Counted from the first letter of the stretch, positions 35,595-44,440 are shown. The stretch is DNA of 51,161 bases from Butyrivibrio sp. AE3009 (GCF_000420845.1 NZ_ATVS01000026.1:1-51161), one strand, 5' to 3'. Numbers and translations: made by a program. Notes: generated by a model from the sequence alone, not told the origin.

Positions 35595-37592
35595 TTATTT
35601 GAAGAATTCCATCTCCTGATTGAGCTTCTCGGCAACTTCCTTGAGGCCGTTGGCACTGCTTGCAAGGGTTGTAACCGTAGCGGAGAGTTCTTCCATGGAG
35701 GCGCCTGTCTCCTCTGATGAAGCTGCGTTCTCTTCGGAGATTGCGGACAGGGCACTCATGGTATCAACAACAGCATTCTTGGAGCTCTCGCAGGTATCTG
35801 CACCCTGGGAGATGAGCTGTACGCCGCCTACGGTGCTTCCGATATCTCCAAGCATTCCGTTTACTGCATCCAGTGTCTCGCCAAGAGCAAGCTGCTGGTC
35901 CATATTTCCCTGTTTTACGTCTTCAGCAGCAGTAACGGCAGCCTTGGACTGTTCGAGAAGGATATCCATCTCTTTTCTGATATCGTCAGCCATTGCCTTG
36001 GAATCATCGGCAAGCTTACCAATCTCTTCGGCAACAACCGCAAATCCTTTACCTGCCTCACCGGCTCTTGCAGCCTCGATGGAGGCATTGAGGGACAGGA
36101 GGTTGGTCTGGGTTGCGATGGAGGAGATACCCTCAACCTTGTCATTGATATTGGAAACGGCTTCCTGGGTAGCTGCGATGGTTCTTGAAATATCGTCGAT
36201 CTTGGTTGTCATCTCTGTGGAAGAATTCTGAAGGGATGCCAGTGAATTGCTGGATATCTCGGAGGCTTCCTTCATCTTGTTTGCCAGATTTGACAGATTG
36301 TCTGTGGAATTCTGTACATCTCCCACAGCATCACCGATACGTCCGACATTTTCGGAGGCCTGCTGGATCTCATCAGCTTGCTGAGTGGCTCCTGATGCGA
36401 TTTCCTGTACGGCATTGGATACGTCCTCTGCGGTTTGGGAGATCTGGTTAGCCATATCTGACAGTTCTTCGGAGGAGGAAGCAACGCTGAAGGCAGATTC
36501 TTTTATGCTCTGAACAATGTCCTCAAGCTTATCGATAACGGAATTGGTACTGTTTACCATGGTGCCGAATTCGTCTTTCTGAGAAGTGAATTTATTAATT
36601 TTGGCAAAATGTCCGTCGGCAAGTTTGGCAAGGGAGTCGTTAACAGCCTTGACGGGATCGGTGAAGCTCTTGGCCATCATAAAGGAAATAACGGAAGCTA
36701 TTAGCAACATTACGACACCAACGATGATGGTGAATATAGCAGATTTCTGAGCAGCATTCATAGCCTTGTTATAGTCAGTAGATACTACAACCTTGTAGCC
36801 GGTAACCTCATCTGTGCACCAGGACATGATCAGTGGTGTTTCATAGGATACCTTATCAATTATGGTTCCCTGGTCAGACAAAGTGTAGGGAGCTCCTGTA
36901 AGATCATATACATCGTCTACGCCAAGGGACATCTTTGCGTGGGCTGCCATTATATTATCTCTGGCTATCACAAAGGCATCCTCTGTTTCCTGCTCAAGGA
37001 AAAGATGCAGAGCCTCAAGATTGTAGTTTCTCTGAACTTCACCAAGTACAGTTCCTGAAGGATCTTTAATGGGAACTGCCATTGTTATCTGACGAAGTCC
37101 TGAGGAGGCACTAACGATGACATTTGATATGAAGATATTGCCCTTCATGGCTTCCTGGAAGTACTCCCTTTCGTGAACATCAACGCATTTGCCGGTGGAT
37201 CTTATGATCTGCATACCGGTGGTATCTGCGATGGCCATGGAGTTGCCGTCGTTTAAGATATTATCGCCTGAAGTCAACATATCAATCATTACCTGATCTT
37301 CGATTCCTGCTGTTCCCTGCATGTAAACGAGTGTTGTAGGGTTACTGGCAATACTCTCAAGGATCATAAGATTCTTGTTAATGATATCGGCATAATCGGC
37401 GGCAATATATTTTGCCTGCCATCCAAGGGCAGTTTTAGCATCTTCGAGAGCTTTATTGGTTGAAGATACGTAGCTGATAATAAGTGATACAATGAGCGGA
37501 ATAGACACTAACAGCAAAATAATGGCAATTAGCCTTGTTTTTATGCTGTTTGTTGCACTGATTTCATTTTTTTTCTTCACTGAATCTGCCAT
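35595..37592 (-). CDS. Methyl-accepting chemotaxis protein with Cache sensor
   Basis: This is a 665-residue membrane chemoreceptor. A membrane helix (about 18-40) is followed by an extracytoplasmic double-Cache-type domain (about 40-270), a second helix (about 275-297), a HAMP domain (about 300-350) and a long coiled-coil signalling domain. The hairpin tip is conserved ([33 protein letters not shown]). It implies a CheA/CheW pathway elsewhere and a motile cell. The ATG has GGAGG upstream. The ligand is unknown. Confidence 0.95.
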   Translation of the reverse strand: MADSVKKKNEISATNSIKTRLIAIILLLVSIPLIVSLIISYVSSTNKALEDAKTALGWQAKYIAADYADIINKNLMILESIASNPTTLVYMQGTAGIEDQVMIDMLTSGDNILNDGNSMAIADTTGMQIIRSTGKCVDVHEREYFQEAMKGNIFISNVIVSASSGLRQITMAVPIKDPSGTVLGEVQRNYNLEALHLFLEQETEDAFVIARDNIMAAHAKMSLGVDDVYDLTGAPYTLSDQGTIIDKVSYETPLIMSWCTDEVTGYKVVVSTDYNKAMNAAQKSAIFTIIVGVVMLLIASVISFMMAKSFTDPVKAVNDSLAKLADGHFAKINKFTSQKDEFGTMVNSTNSVIDKLEDIVQSIKESAFSVASSSEELSDMANQISQTAEDVSNAVQEIASGATQQADEIQQASENVGRIGDAVGDVQNSTDNLSNLANKMKEASEISSNSLASLQNSSTEMTTKIDDISRTIAATQEAVSNINDKVEGISSIATQTNLLSLNASIEAARAGEAGKGFAVVAEEIGKLADDSKAMADDIRKEMDILLEQSKAAVTAAEDVKQGNMDQQLALGETLDAVNGMLGDIGSTVGGVQLISQGADTCESSKNAVVDTMSALSAISEENAASSEETGASMEELSATVTTLASSANGLKEVAEKLNQEMEFFK

Positions 37593-37968
37593 AATGAGCC
37601 TCCGTGGAATTTGTTTGTATAAACATAAAGATACGATATAACGTACACAAATTATACAACTAATACGGCGGAATGTGGCATCATTTGGGGATTTTTAATA
37701 CTTTTTTAATTCTTGGAATTATTTATTAATAGATAAAGGTTATTGATAAAAATTATCAATTGGCAAACTTTTTGTGCATATTATGAATAAAACCTTTTCA
37801 CAGGTAAAAAGGTTTTCAAAAAGGTTTTATTATAAAAAAATGTGGATATTCAAATTGTATTGTGATATAATCTGAAAGCGATTGTGCCTAAATGCGGGCA
37901 AAAGGGCTGTAAACCACAATATGACAGCTCTTTATATAAATATTTATCTAGGAGGAAATACAAATAAA
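37593..37968. other. Divergent promoter region with short inverted repeats
   Basis: This AT-rich gap separates the chemoreceptor and trigger factor genes. It holds a 7-bp inverted repeat (ATTGATA/TATCAAT near 37741), and AAAACCTTTT near 37790 followed by two copies of AAAAGGTTTT, so two alternative hairpins can form. The trigger factor promoter and a weak leader hairpin (about 37903-37931) follow. Confidence 0.5.
37863..37871 (+). promoter_or_regulatory. Extended -10 promoter of tig
   Basis: TGATATAAT is an extended -10 element (TGN-TATAAT). The -35 region 17 bases upstream is poor (TGGATA), as is usual with extended -10 promoters. The start would be near 37878, giving a leader of about 90 bases. 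Confidence 0.6.
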
Positions 37969-39435
37969 ATGAGCGTAACAGTAGAGAAGCTTGAGAACAG
38001 CATGGCTAAGCTTAAGATCGAAGTATCTGCAGAGCAGCTTGAGAAGGCCCTTCAGAAGGCTTATGAGAAGAATAAGAACAAGATCCAGCTTAATGGATTC
38101 CGCAAGGGTAAGGCTCCTCGTAAGATGATCGAGAAGATTTATGGCAAGGAGATCTTCTATGAGGATGCAGCCAACGAACTTATCGAGGAAGAGTATCCCA
38201 AGGCAGTAGAAGAGTGTGGTGAGGACATTGTTTCTTCTCCCAAGATCGATGTTGAGCAGCTTGAGGCAGGCAAGGACTTCATCTTCACAGCTGAAGTAGC
38301 ACTTAAGCCTCCGGTTAAGCTTGGTAAATATAAGGGAATCGAAGTAGAGAAGATGGACCTTGACGTTACAGACGAAGAGGTTGATGCTGAGATAGACAAG
38401 CAGAGAAATACCAACGCAAGAACTGTTGAAGTTACAGACAGAGCAGTTGCTATGAACGATATCGTAACTCTTGATTTCGAGGGATTTGTTGACGGTGTTG
38501 CATTCCAGGGCGGTAAGGGAACAGATTATCCTCTTACAATCGGCTCAGGTGCATTCATTCCCGGCTTCGAGGAGCAGCTTGTAGGCTTCGAGATCGGCAA
38601 GGAAGGCGAAGTTAACGTAACATTCCCTGAGGAGTATCAGGCAGAGGAGCTTGCAGGTAAGGATGCTACCTTCAAGTGCACAGTTAAGGCTATCAAGGCT
38701 AAGGAGCTTCCTGAGCTTAATGATGAGTTCGCCAGCGACGTTTCTGAGTTCGACACCCTTGACGAGTACAAAGAGGATGTAAAGAAGAAGCTTGCTGAGA
38801 AGAAAGAGAACGAAGAGAAGGCTAAGAGAGAGGATGTTGTAGTTAAGGCTGTTATCGATGATTCAGAGATCGAGCTTCCTGAGGCTATGGTTGAGACTCA
38901 GCAGAGACAGATCGTTAACGATTTTGCTCAGAGACTTCAGATGCAGGGCATGAACATGGACCAGTATCTTCAGTACACAGGCAGCAGCGTAGACAAGATG
39001 CTTGAGCAGGTTAAGCCTCAGGCTATCGAAAGAATCAAGGCAAGACTTGTACTTGAAGAGGTTGCTAAGAAGGAGAACATCACAATCAGTGATGAGGAGT
39101 TCGAGGCTGAACTTCAGAAGATGGCTGACCAGTACAAGATGGAAGTTGCTAAGCTCAAGGAGCTTATGCCTGAGTCAGAGTTCAAGACAATGAGAGAGGA
39201 CCTTGCAGTACAGAAGGCCGCTGATTTCCTTGTAGAGAACGTTAAGGAAGGCGCTAAGAAGGCAGCTAAGAAGACAACAACCAAGAAGGCTGCTGACAAG
39301 GACGAGACAGAGGAGAAGCCTGCTAAGAAGACTGCAGCTAAGAAGACAACAACCAAGAAGGCTGCTGACAAGGACGAGACAGAGGAAAAGCCCAAGAGAG
39401 CAACAAGAAAGAAAAAGACTGAGGAAGAGGCTTGA
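37969..39435 (+). CDS. tig: Trigger factor with lysine-rich C-terminal tail
   Basis: This is the ribosome-associated folding chaperone and prolyl isomerase. The ribosome-binding region is visible (GFRKGKAPRKMIEKIYG, about residues 40-56), then the FKBP-type domain (about 150-245, FVDGVAFQGGKGTDYPLTIGSGAFIPGFE) and the helical C-terminal arms. The protein has 488 residues, while typical ones have about 430. The extra end from about residue 428 is rich in Lys, Ala, Thr and Glu and contains two copies of a repeat. ATG 37969 is chosen by homology; GGAGG lies 13 bases upstream, a long spacing. Confidence 0.95.
   Translation: MSVTVEKLENSMAKLKIEVSAEQLEKALQKAYEKNKNKIQLNGFRKGKAPRKMIEKIYGKEIFYEDAANELIEEEYPKAVEECGEDIVSSPKIDVEQLEAGKDFIFTAEVALKPPVKLGKYKGIEVEKMDLDVTDEEVDAEIDKQRNTNARTVEVTDRAVAMNDIVTLDFEGFVDGVAFQGGKGTDYPLTIGSGAFIPGFEEQLVGFEIGKEGEVNVTFPEEYQAEELAGKDATFKCTVKAIKAKELPELNDEFASDVSEFDTLDEYKEDVKKKLAEKKENEEKAKREDVVVKAVIDDSEIELPEAMVETQQRQIVNDFAQRLQMQGMNMDQYLQYTGSSVDKMLEQVKPQAIERIKARLVLEEVAKKENITISDEEFEAELQKMADQYKMEVAKLKELMPESEFKTMREDLAVQKAADFLVENVKEGAKKAAKKTTTKKAADKDETEEKPAKKTAAKKTTTKKAADKDETEEKPKRATRKKKTEEEA
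39262..39392 (+). repeat. 59-bp direct repeat in the tig tail, two copies
   Basis: Two copies of 59 bp (39262-39320 and 39334-39392) differ by one base and are in frame. They encode KKTTTKKAADKDETEEKP twice in the trigger factor tail. Confidence 0.9.
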
Positions 39436-39479
39436 TCCTTAATATCCTATAGGCTTTGAATATCATATGATAAATAATA

Positions 39480-39510
39480 AGAGGCTGAGCGCTTAATGTG
39501 CTCAGCCTCT
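39480..39510. terminator. Bidirectional terminator between tig and rsgI
   Basis: An 11-bp perfect stem (39480-39490 with 39500-39510) separates the convergent genes. The flanks are AATAAT and TTTGGTT. Confidence 0.8.
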
Positions 39511-39521
39511 TTGGTTATATG

Positions 39522-40883
39522 TCATGTACTTATATCCTGAGAAGAACTGTCGGAAAATCCCGGCTGGTCGGGAACAGGCGTTGTATCTGCTTCGCCGGAG
39601 TCAGGTCCCGGATCGGGAAGCTCAGGAAGAGTCGGTTCATCGGATGGAGCAGGCTCTTCAGGTGCAGGCTCGGGATCTGCAGGTGCGGGATCGGGAGCAG
39701 GAGTAGGTGCAGGTGCGGGATCCGGTGCAGGTGCAGGTGTTTCGCCGTTGTCACCGTTACCCGGTTCTTCGGGTGTTGGATTCTCTGCGGGAGTTGTGGG
39801 CTCTGTGGGAGCGGCCGGTTCTGTATTCGATGCTCCATCGGAAGGTGCGTCCGTATTCTCTGTGGGAGTAGTGGATGCCTCTCCTGAATTCTCTTTGCTT
39901 GCCTCGGCGCTGGTTGCGGCTGCTGATGCAACTTCGTTGCCTTCTTCTATGATGCTGGCTGAAGCAACCGCTGTGTCAGCAGGAGTAGATGATGCTTCTG
40001 GAGCTTTCTTCTTTTTCTTCTTGGTAGGATTAACTGCCGGAGCAGAAGGTTCGCTGGTCTGTGACGGCGGTGTGTAGGCCGGTGTGTTGGCTGCATCGCT
40101 GGTTGTATCCTGATAGGAATACGGCGTCTGAGACATAGCGATCTGCTTTCTGGCAGTATTTGCTGCAGAGGATGCAACAGTTCCAAGACTGGAAGCTGTG
40201 CCGGTGTTTGTGGTAGCTGTTGTAGCTGCGGAAGTGGATCTGCCGTCCTTGATAACCTTGAACTGGCCGGTACTTATGCCGGAGCCCTTGGCGGAGGCAC
40301 GGTCTTCCTTGTCGGACTTAAGGAGAGACAGGCTTAAGGATGAATCGGAGCCTGCTGCACTCTTTTCTACCTGTTTGGACAGTTTCTCGGAGCGGGAGTC
40401 GCTCTCAGAAACCACGTCTATAATAATTTCATTTGTGTCATCCGTCAGATAATCATTGGCTCTTAGAACCTCCACCGTCATATCGATCGCATCACTAATG
40501 GAGTTATATTTTACACCCTGATGAGTAAGTGTCTCGATGATCGGTTGTGCTTCCTCATTCAGAGCCTCGATTTTGATTACCTTGTCCAAACGGTTCAAAG
40601 TATATTCAATGGAGGGTGTTGCATCCAGTGTTACGTAGGAACAGGCAACTGAGGTCTCGTAATAACCAACGCCCATGGTAAGGACTGCCGCTGCTGCGAT
40701 ACCCGACAGAATGGGGAGTGATTTCCTTAAGGTTGTGGAACAGGACTCTGCTGTTATAAAGTCCGAGCTCTTAACCTCAATGGTGTCGCCCACTTTGTGG
40801 ACTCCCCTGATCTTACGGAAGGTTCCGTCTTCACACAGGACTACGCATATTTTCTTTTTTCCTTCCATTACAACTGCTTTCAT
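39522..40883 (-). CDS. rsgI: Anti-sigma-I factor, RsgI family
   Basis: This is a single-pass membrane anti-sigma factor of 453 residues that should hold sigma-I inactive. Residues 1-50 match the RsgI N-terminal domain (VVLCEDGTFRKIRGVHKVGD). One helix follows (about 55-77), then the conserved outer domain with VTLDATPSIEYTLNRLDKVIKI. In known RsgI proteins cleavage occurs at an Asn-Pro bond in this strand; here it is Thr89-Pro90. From about residue 150 the protein is low-complexity Ser/Thr, then Pro/Ala/Glu-rich to the end, with no sugar-binding module. ATG 40883 is 10 bases after sigI, with GAGGA inside the sigI end, so translation is probably coupled. Confidence 0.9.
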   Translation of the reverse strand: MKAVVMEGKKKICVVLCEDGTFRKIRGVHKVGDTIEVKSSDFITAESCSTTLRKSLPILSGIAAAAVLTMGVGYYETSVACSYVTLDATPSIEYTLNRLDKVIKIEALNEEAQPIIETLTHQGVKYNSISDAIDMTVEVLRANDYLTDDTNEIIIDVVSESDSRSEKLSKQVEKSAAGSDSSLSLSLLKSDKEDRASAKGSGISTGQFKVIKDGRSTSAATTATTNTGTASSLGTVASSAANTARKQIAMSQTPYSYQDTTSDAANTPAYTPPSQTSEPSAPAVNPTKKKKKKAPEASSTPADTAVASASIIEEGNEVASAAATSAEASKENSGEASTTPTENTDAPSDGASNTEPAAPTEPTTPAENPTPEEPGNGDNGETPAPAPDPAPAPTPAPDPAPADPEPAPEEPAPSDEPTLPELPDPGPDSGEADTTPVPDQPGFSDSSSQDIST

Positions 40884-40893
40884 GTTGTAGTCC

Positions 40894-41634
40894 TCATACT
40901 TCCTTAACAAATTTCATGTATTCCGAGAGAAGCGGATAATCTCCGGAAATGATCTCGACTGCTGCTATAATGTATCTCCTGTGGCGGTCAAGAATCTTCC
41001 TTGATATATTGGCCATACTTGACAGGTCTTTCATTGGCAGTGTTCTGGTTTTTCTAAAACTGCTCATAAGTTCATCGGAGCCGATAAGGGTCTTGATGGC
41101 AATCGCACAGGCTGTCTTGGTTTTCTGTGCTGTGGGAGAACACTCAACAAGATCGGAGAAGCCAAAGCCATAGGGCTCTAATGCCTGGGACAGGGCTTCA
41201 ATCTCGTCCTTGATGGTAACGTCTGCACTTACAGAGGTGCTTTTCTCTGCGGACAGGGTCGCTGTTCTCTCCTTTAGCTCGAAGGCAATGGGATTGTTCT
41301 CGTCCTCATTTAATTCGCCTTCCATCATGTAGGGTTCGACACTTATCTCTGCTTTGTGGCGGTACTCTTTCTCCATATGATCAAGAAGTCGTCTTTTGAT
41401 GACAATTTGAGCAAAAGTTGAGAAAGCCCCCTTCGTTTCATCAAAGGAGCGGACCGCTTCATGGAATGCACTCAGAGCGACAGCATATTCATCATCGCTG
41501 TCAGACACATATTTATGAACAGATTTATAAGCACATTGCTTGATAAATTTACTGTTGTTTTTAATGAAAGCATTCAGCCTCTGGGAATCTTCTCGAACTG
41601 CGAGAGCTTCCGTACCAAACACATCTTCTTTCAT
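40894..41634 (-). CDS. sigI: RNA polymerase sigma factor, SigI family
   Basis: This is a sigma-70-like factor of 246 residues. Region 2 is recognisable (AYKSVHKYVSDSDDEYAVALSAFHEAVRSFDETKGAFSTFAQIVIKRRLLD), and the C-terminal part (LPMKDLSSMANISRKILDRHRRYIIAAVEIISGDYP) fits the SigI-specific DNA-binding domain. It lies directly before rsgI. SigI controls heat and envelope stress genes in Bacillus and polysaccharide genes in Clostridium thermocellum. AGGAGA precedes ATG 41634. Its own promoter resembles a sigma-I site, so autoregulation is likely. Confidence 0.93.
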   Translation of the reverse strand: MKEDVFGTEALAVREDSQRLNAFIKNNSKFIKQCAYKSVHKYVSDSDDEYAVALSAFHEAVRSFDETKGAFSTFAQIVIKRRLLDHMEKEYRHKAEISVEPYMMEGELNEDENNPIAFELKERTATLSAEKSTSVSADVTIKDEIEALSQALEPYGFGFSDLVECSPTAQKTKTACAIAIKTLIGSDELMSSFRKTRTLPMKDLSSMANISRKILDRHRRYIIAAVEIISGDYPLLSEYMKFVKEV

Positions 41635-41663
41635 TAAAAGTCTCCTGTGTCATGTTATATTAA

Positions 41664-41692
41664 TTCGATTATAACTTATCTAAAAGTGGGGT
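41664..41692 (-). promoter_or_regulatory. Sigma-I-type promoter of sigI-rsgI
   Basis: On the minus strand ACCCCA (41692-41687), 19 bases, then CGAA (41667-41664). Published Bacillus sigma-I promoters have ACCCCC and CGAA. The start would be near 41655, giving a leader of about 20 bases that contains the ribosome site. Confidence 0.65.
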
Positions 41693-41744
41693 ACGAAGAA
41701 ATAAAAATAAATAAAAATAAACATTTTATAAAACAAAATTCTAA

Positions 41745-41773
41745 ACCCCAATTTTTTATTTTTGACCCCCGAA
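41745..41773 (+). promoter_or_regulatory. Divergent sigma-I-type promoter
   Basis: On the plus strand ACCCCA (41745-41750), 19 bases, then CGAA (41770-41773), the same form as the sigI promoter. A second overlapping match, ACCCCC (41765-41770)-N16-CGAA (41787-41790), is also present. It faces the hairpin-rich gap before clpP. Confidence 0.55.
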
Positions 41774-42230
41774 TCTTTTTAATAACCGAACAAGAAAGTC
41801 GGTTTTACGTTAACCGCAGCATCAGTTTTACTTAATTTCTGATGATGAGAGAGGCGGATAGCATTCACTGGAATGAAAGCCGCCCGGAGGCACCAACAGG
41901 CGACCGGCAATTACAGCCGCCCTGATGCAAGGATAAACAGCCGGATCCTTGGGATGGCCAGCACCCCGATAACCGGCACACAAAAATTGTCGTCCGAAAG
42001 CCCCAACCTTTAAGGGAAGTCACGGAGGATGCGCCCTAAAGCTTCGCAACCGGAGCTGCTTGAAAAAACGATCTGATGATCCACGTCCCAGGTCATACAG
42101 GATTGTAAGAGTAAAACAGATCTCCAAAAGTATTTTTTATCATCCGGATAAGAAAATATGGCGGACTATAAGGATTGGAGCACAACGGATCCATGAACCG
42201 AAACGAAATAATCGAAAGTGTTTTCGATAG

Positions 42231-42255
42231 GGAAGACTTCAGAAGGAAGACTTCA
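42231..42255 (+). repeat. 11-bp direct repeat
   Basis: GGAAGACTTCA occurs at 42231-42241 and again at 42245-42255, near the 3' end of the candidate RNA. Each copy contains the small palindrome GAAGACTTC. Confidence 0.8.
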
Positions 42256-42286
42256 AAATGCAGATTTCGTATTTTCGAGATGGAAG

Positions 42287-42334
42287 AAAGCCCTGCAGAA
42301 GTCTTGGGACTTCTGACGAGATTGAGGCTTTTTT
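42287..42334 (+). terminator. Terminator at the end of the candidate RNA
   Basis: An inner 8-bp hairpin (42296-42303 with 42308-42315) sits within an outer AAAGCC/GGCTTT pair (42287-42292 with 42326-42331), followed by a T run to 42334. Confidence 0.6.
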
Positions 42335-42357
42335 GGACGATCAATCACTATTGGCAG

Positions 42358-42386
42358 TTGGCAAAAAGTCAAACTAGCCGTATAAT
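42358..42386 (+). promoter_or_regulatory. Strong promoter of clpP
   Basis: TTGGCA (42358-42363), a 17-base spacer and TATAAT (42381-42386). The start would be near 42390-42393, at the foot of a long hairpin. Confidence 0.8.
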
Positions 42387-42387
42387 A

Positions 42388-42447
42388 TAGTGTGGTTGTA
42401 TATAGTTTTTCGAGAGTAAAGACTATATACCACCGCACTATTTTTTT
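42388..42447 (+). terminator. Terminator-like hairpin at the 5' end of the clpP transcript
   Basis: A 19-bp stem (42388-42406 with 42422-42440), with one wobble and one mismatch, is followed by seven T at 42441-42447. It begins about where the clpP transcript should start and ends 15 bases before ATG. It may be an attenuator, a 5' stabiliser, or a stop for RNA coming from upstream. Confidence 0.8.
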
Positions 42448-42462
42448 CGAGAGGAGTAAAAA

Positions 42463-43065
42463 ATGAGCTTAATTCCATACGTCATTGAACAGACCAGCCG
42501 TGGAGAGAGATCCTATGACATCTACTCCAGACTTTTAAAAGAGAGAATTGTATTTTTGGGTGAGGAGGTTAACGCAACTTCCGCAAGTATCGTGGTTGCT
42601 CAGTTGCTTTTCCTTGAAGCAGAAGATCCCAACAAGGATATTCATATGTACATCAACAGCCCCGGAGGAGAGATCACATCCGGAATGGCAATATATGACA
42701 CAATGCATTACATCAAGTGCGATGTCAGCACAATCTGTATCGGCATGGCAGCCAGCATGGGAGCATTCCTTCTTGCAGGCGGTGCTAAGGGTAAGCGTAT
42801 GGCTCTTCCCAATGCAGAGGTTATGATCCACCAGCCTCTTGGCGGAACTCAGGGCCAGGCTACAGAGATTGAGATTGCTGCCAAGCACATCCTCCGCACC
42901 AAGGAGAAGCTCAACAGAATGCTGGCAGAGAACACAGGCAAGCCCTATGAGCAGATCGCAGCAGACACCGAGCGTGATAACTGGATGAGCGCCCAGGAAG
43001 CTCTTGATTATGGTCTTATTGATTCCATCATCGAGAATCGTCCCAGCGAGAAGGACAATAAATAA
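42463..43065 (+). CDS. clpP: ATP-dependent Clp protease proteolytic subunit
   Basis: This is the serine protease chamber of the Clp system, 200 residues. The active site is intact: Ser98 in GMAASMGAF, His in MIHQPLGG, and Asp in [17 protein letters not shown]. The motif [17 protein letters not shown] is typical. ATG follows GAGAGGAG. clpX lies 19 bases downstream, so ClpXP is made from one transcript. No CtsR operator pair was found in the promoter; a single GTCAAA is present in the spacer. The leader carries a long terminator-like hairpin. Confidence 0.97.
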   Translation: MSLIPYVIEQTSRGERSYDIYSRLLKERIVFLGEEVNATSASIVVAQLLFLEAEDPNKDIHMYINSPGGEITSGMAIYDTMHYIKCDVSTICIGMAASMGAFLLAGGAKGKRMALPNAEVMIHQPLGGTQGQATEIEIAAKHILRTKEKLNRMLAENTGKPYEQIAADTERDNWMSAQEALDYGLIDSIIENRPSEKDNK

Positions 43066-43084
43066 TTAAGCCAAAGGAGATATG

Positions 43085-44353
43085 ATGGCAGGAAAGAATT
43101 CAGGAGAGATCAGGTGCTCTTTTTGTAATAAGACACAGGATCAGGTAAAAAAACTTATAGCAGGACCCGCAGGTGTTTATATCTGCGATGAGTGCGTTGA
43201 TATCTGTGCCGATATCATTGAGGAAGAATTTGAGGATGAGCCTGTATCCGGCAAGGCCCAGCAGATCAATCTGCTCAAGCCCGTTGAGATCAGGAATTTC
43301 CTTGACGAATATGTAATCGGACAGGAGGAGGCCAAGAAGGTCCTCGCCGTATCCGTTTACAATCATTACAAGCGTGTTCTTGCTCCCAAGACTGATGACA
43401 AGAACGAGGTTGAGCTTCAGAAGAGCAATATTATCATGATCGGACCTACAGGTTCAGGTAAGACCTATCTTGCCCAGACCCTGGCCAAGATCATCAATGT
43501 TCCTTTTGCAATTGCAGATGCCACCACACTTACCGAGGCAGGTTATGTAGGTGAGGACGTTGAGAATATTCTGCTCAAGCTCATTCAGAATGCAGATTAC
43601 GATATTGAGAGAGCTCAGTACGGAATCGTATACATCGACGAGATAGACAAGATCACCAAGAAGAGTGAGAACGTTTCAATAACAAGAGACGTATCCGGTG
43701 AAGGTGTTCAGCAGGCACTTCTTAAGATCGTGGAAGGTACCGTTGCTTCTGTTCCACCTCAGGGCGGCAGAAAGCATCCTCATCAGGAACTTATACAGAT
43801 CGATACCAGCAACATCCTCTTTATCTGCGGAGGAGCTTTTGACGGACTGGACAAGATTGTTGAGGCAAGACTTGACCGCAATTCCATCGGATTCAATGCT
43901 GAGATAGCAGACAAGACAGAGCGTGAGATCGGTGAGGTTCTCAAGGAGGTTACACCTCAGGACCTCGTTAAGTTCGGACTTATCCCCGAGTTTGTAGGCC
44001 GTGTGCCTATCACTGTAACCCTGGAAGGACTGTCCAAGGAGGCTCTTGTAAGGATTCTTACAGAACCCAGAAATGCGCTGGTTAAGCAGTATCAGAAGCT
44101 ATTTGATTTCGACGATGTTAAGCTTACCTTTGAGGATGAGGCAGTTAAGAGAATTGCCGAGATGGCTTACGAGAGAGAGACCGGTGCCAGAGGACTTCGT
44201 TCTATCATGGAGAAGTCCATGATGGATGTTATGTACGAGATTCCTTCGGATGATACCATCACAGAGTGCGTCATTACAGATGCATCCGTAGACGGAACCA
44301 GTCAGCCGCTCATCGTGCACAAGGATTCCAAGAGGCTTAAGCCCGCGAAGTAA
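43085..44353 (+). CDS. clpX: ATP-dependent Clp protease ATP-binding subunit ClpX
   Basis: This AAA+ unfoldase feeds proteins to ClpP. The 422-residue protein has the N-terminal four-Cys zinc domain (CSFC then CDEC, residues 11-36), Walker A GPTGSGKT, Walker [11 protein letters not shown], the pore loop in [10 protein letters not shown], and the sensor region [11 protein letters not shown] chose the second of two ATGs in a row (43085), 5 bases after AAAGGAG; the first (43082) is only 2 bases away. A strong terminator follows. Confidence 0.97.
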   Translation: MAGKNSGEIRCSFCNKTQDQVKKLIAGPAGVYICDECVDICADIIEEEFEDEPVSGKAQQINLLKPVEIRNFLDEYVIGQEEAKKVLAVSVYNHYKRVLAPKTDDKNEVELQKSNIIMIGPTGSGKTYLAQTLAKIINVPFAIADATTLTEAGYVGEDVENILLKLIQNADYDIERAQYGIVYIDEIDKITKKSENVSITRDVSGEGVQQALLKIVEGTVASVPPQGGRKHPHQELIQIDTSNILFICGGAFDGLDKIVEARLDRNSIGFNAEIADKTEREIGEVLKEVTPQDLVKFGLIPEFVGRVPITVTLEGLSKEALVRILTEPRNALVKQYQKLFDFDDVKLTFEDEAVKRIAEMAYERETGARGLRSIMEKSMMDVMYEIPSDDTITECVITDASVDGTSQPLIVHKDSKRLKPAK

Positions 44354-44364
44354 ATTGTATATGG

Positions 44365-44400
44365 ACGCTGCCACAAAAGCCCTTTGTGGCAGCGTTTTTT
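44365..44400 (+). terminator. Terminator after clpX
   Basis: A 13-bp perfect stem (44365-44377 with 44383-44395) is followed by a T run to 44400. Confidence 0.9.
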
Positions 44401-44440
44401 AAACACCACGAGATCACGACAGGGCAATAAGGAGTTATTT

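Larger units (their letters stand above)
41780..42335 (+). ncRNA. Candidate structured non-coding RNA
   Basis: About 550 bases hold no supported gene but a run of hairpins: AACCGA/TCGGTT (41784-41804), CATCAG/CTGATG (41820-41844), GGCGG/CCGCC with an inner CATTC/GAATG (41853-41884), CGGC/GCCG (41905-41919), GCC-GG-ATCC with GGAT-GGC (41940-41958), TGCG/CGCA (42030-42048), GATCTG/CAGATC (42071-42122) and ATCGAAA/TTTCGAT (42212-42228). The section 41850-42060 is clearly richer in GC than its flanks. It begins at a sigma-I-type promoter and ends at a terminator. It does not look like RNase P RNA, tmRNA, SRP RNA, 6S RNA or a riboswitch class I know. Confidence 0.45.

Noticed and set aside
41839..41880. 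Hammerhead ribozyme core (CTGATGA followed later by GAAA)
   Set aside because: The stretch between the two core parts does not form a stem II next to CTGATGA, and no stem III partner was found. The CTGATGA is better explained as the right arm of a CATCAG hairpin.
41780..42335. Known RNA families: RNase P RNA, tmRNA, SRP RNA, 6S RNA, cobalamin or c-di-GMP riboswitch
   Set aside because: None of the conserved cores I know was found (for example GAGGAAAGTC of RNase P or the SRP tetraloop region). A covariance search would be needed to exclude them firmly.
42175..42390. 71-residue reading frame before clpP
   Set aside because: No ribosome site, no recognisable domain, and it runs through a terminator hairpin and into the clpP promoter.
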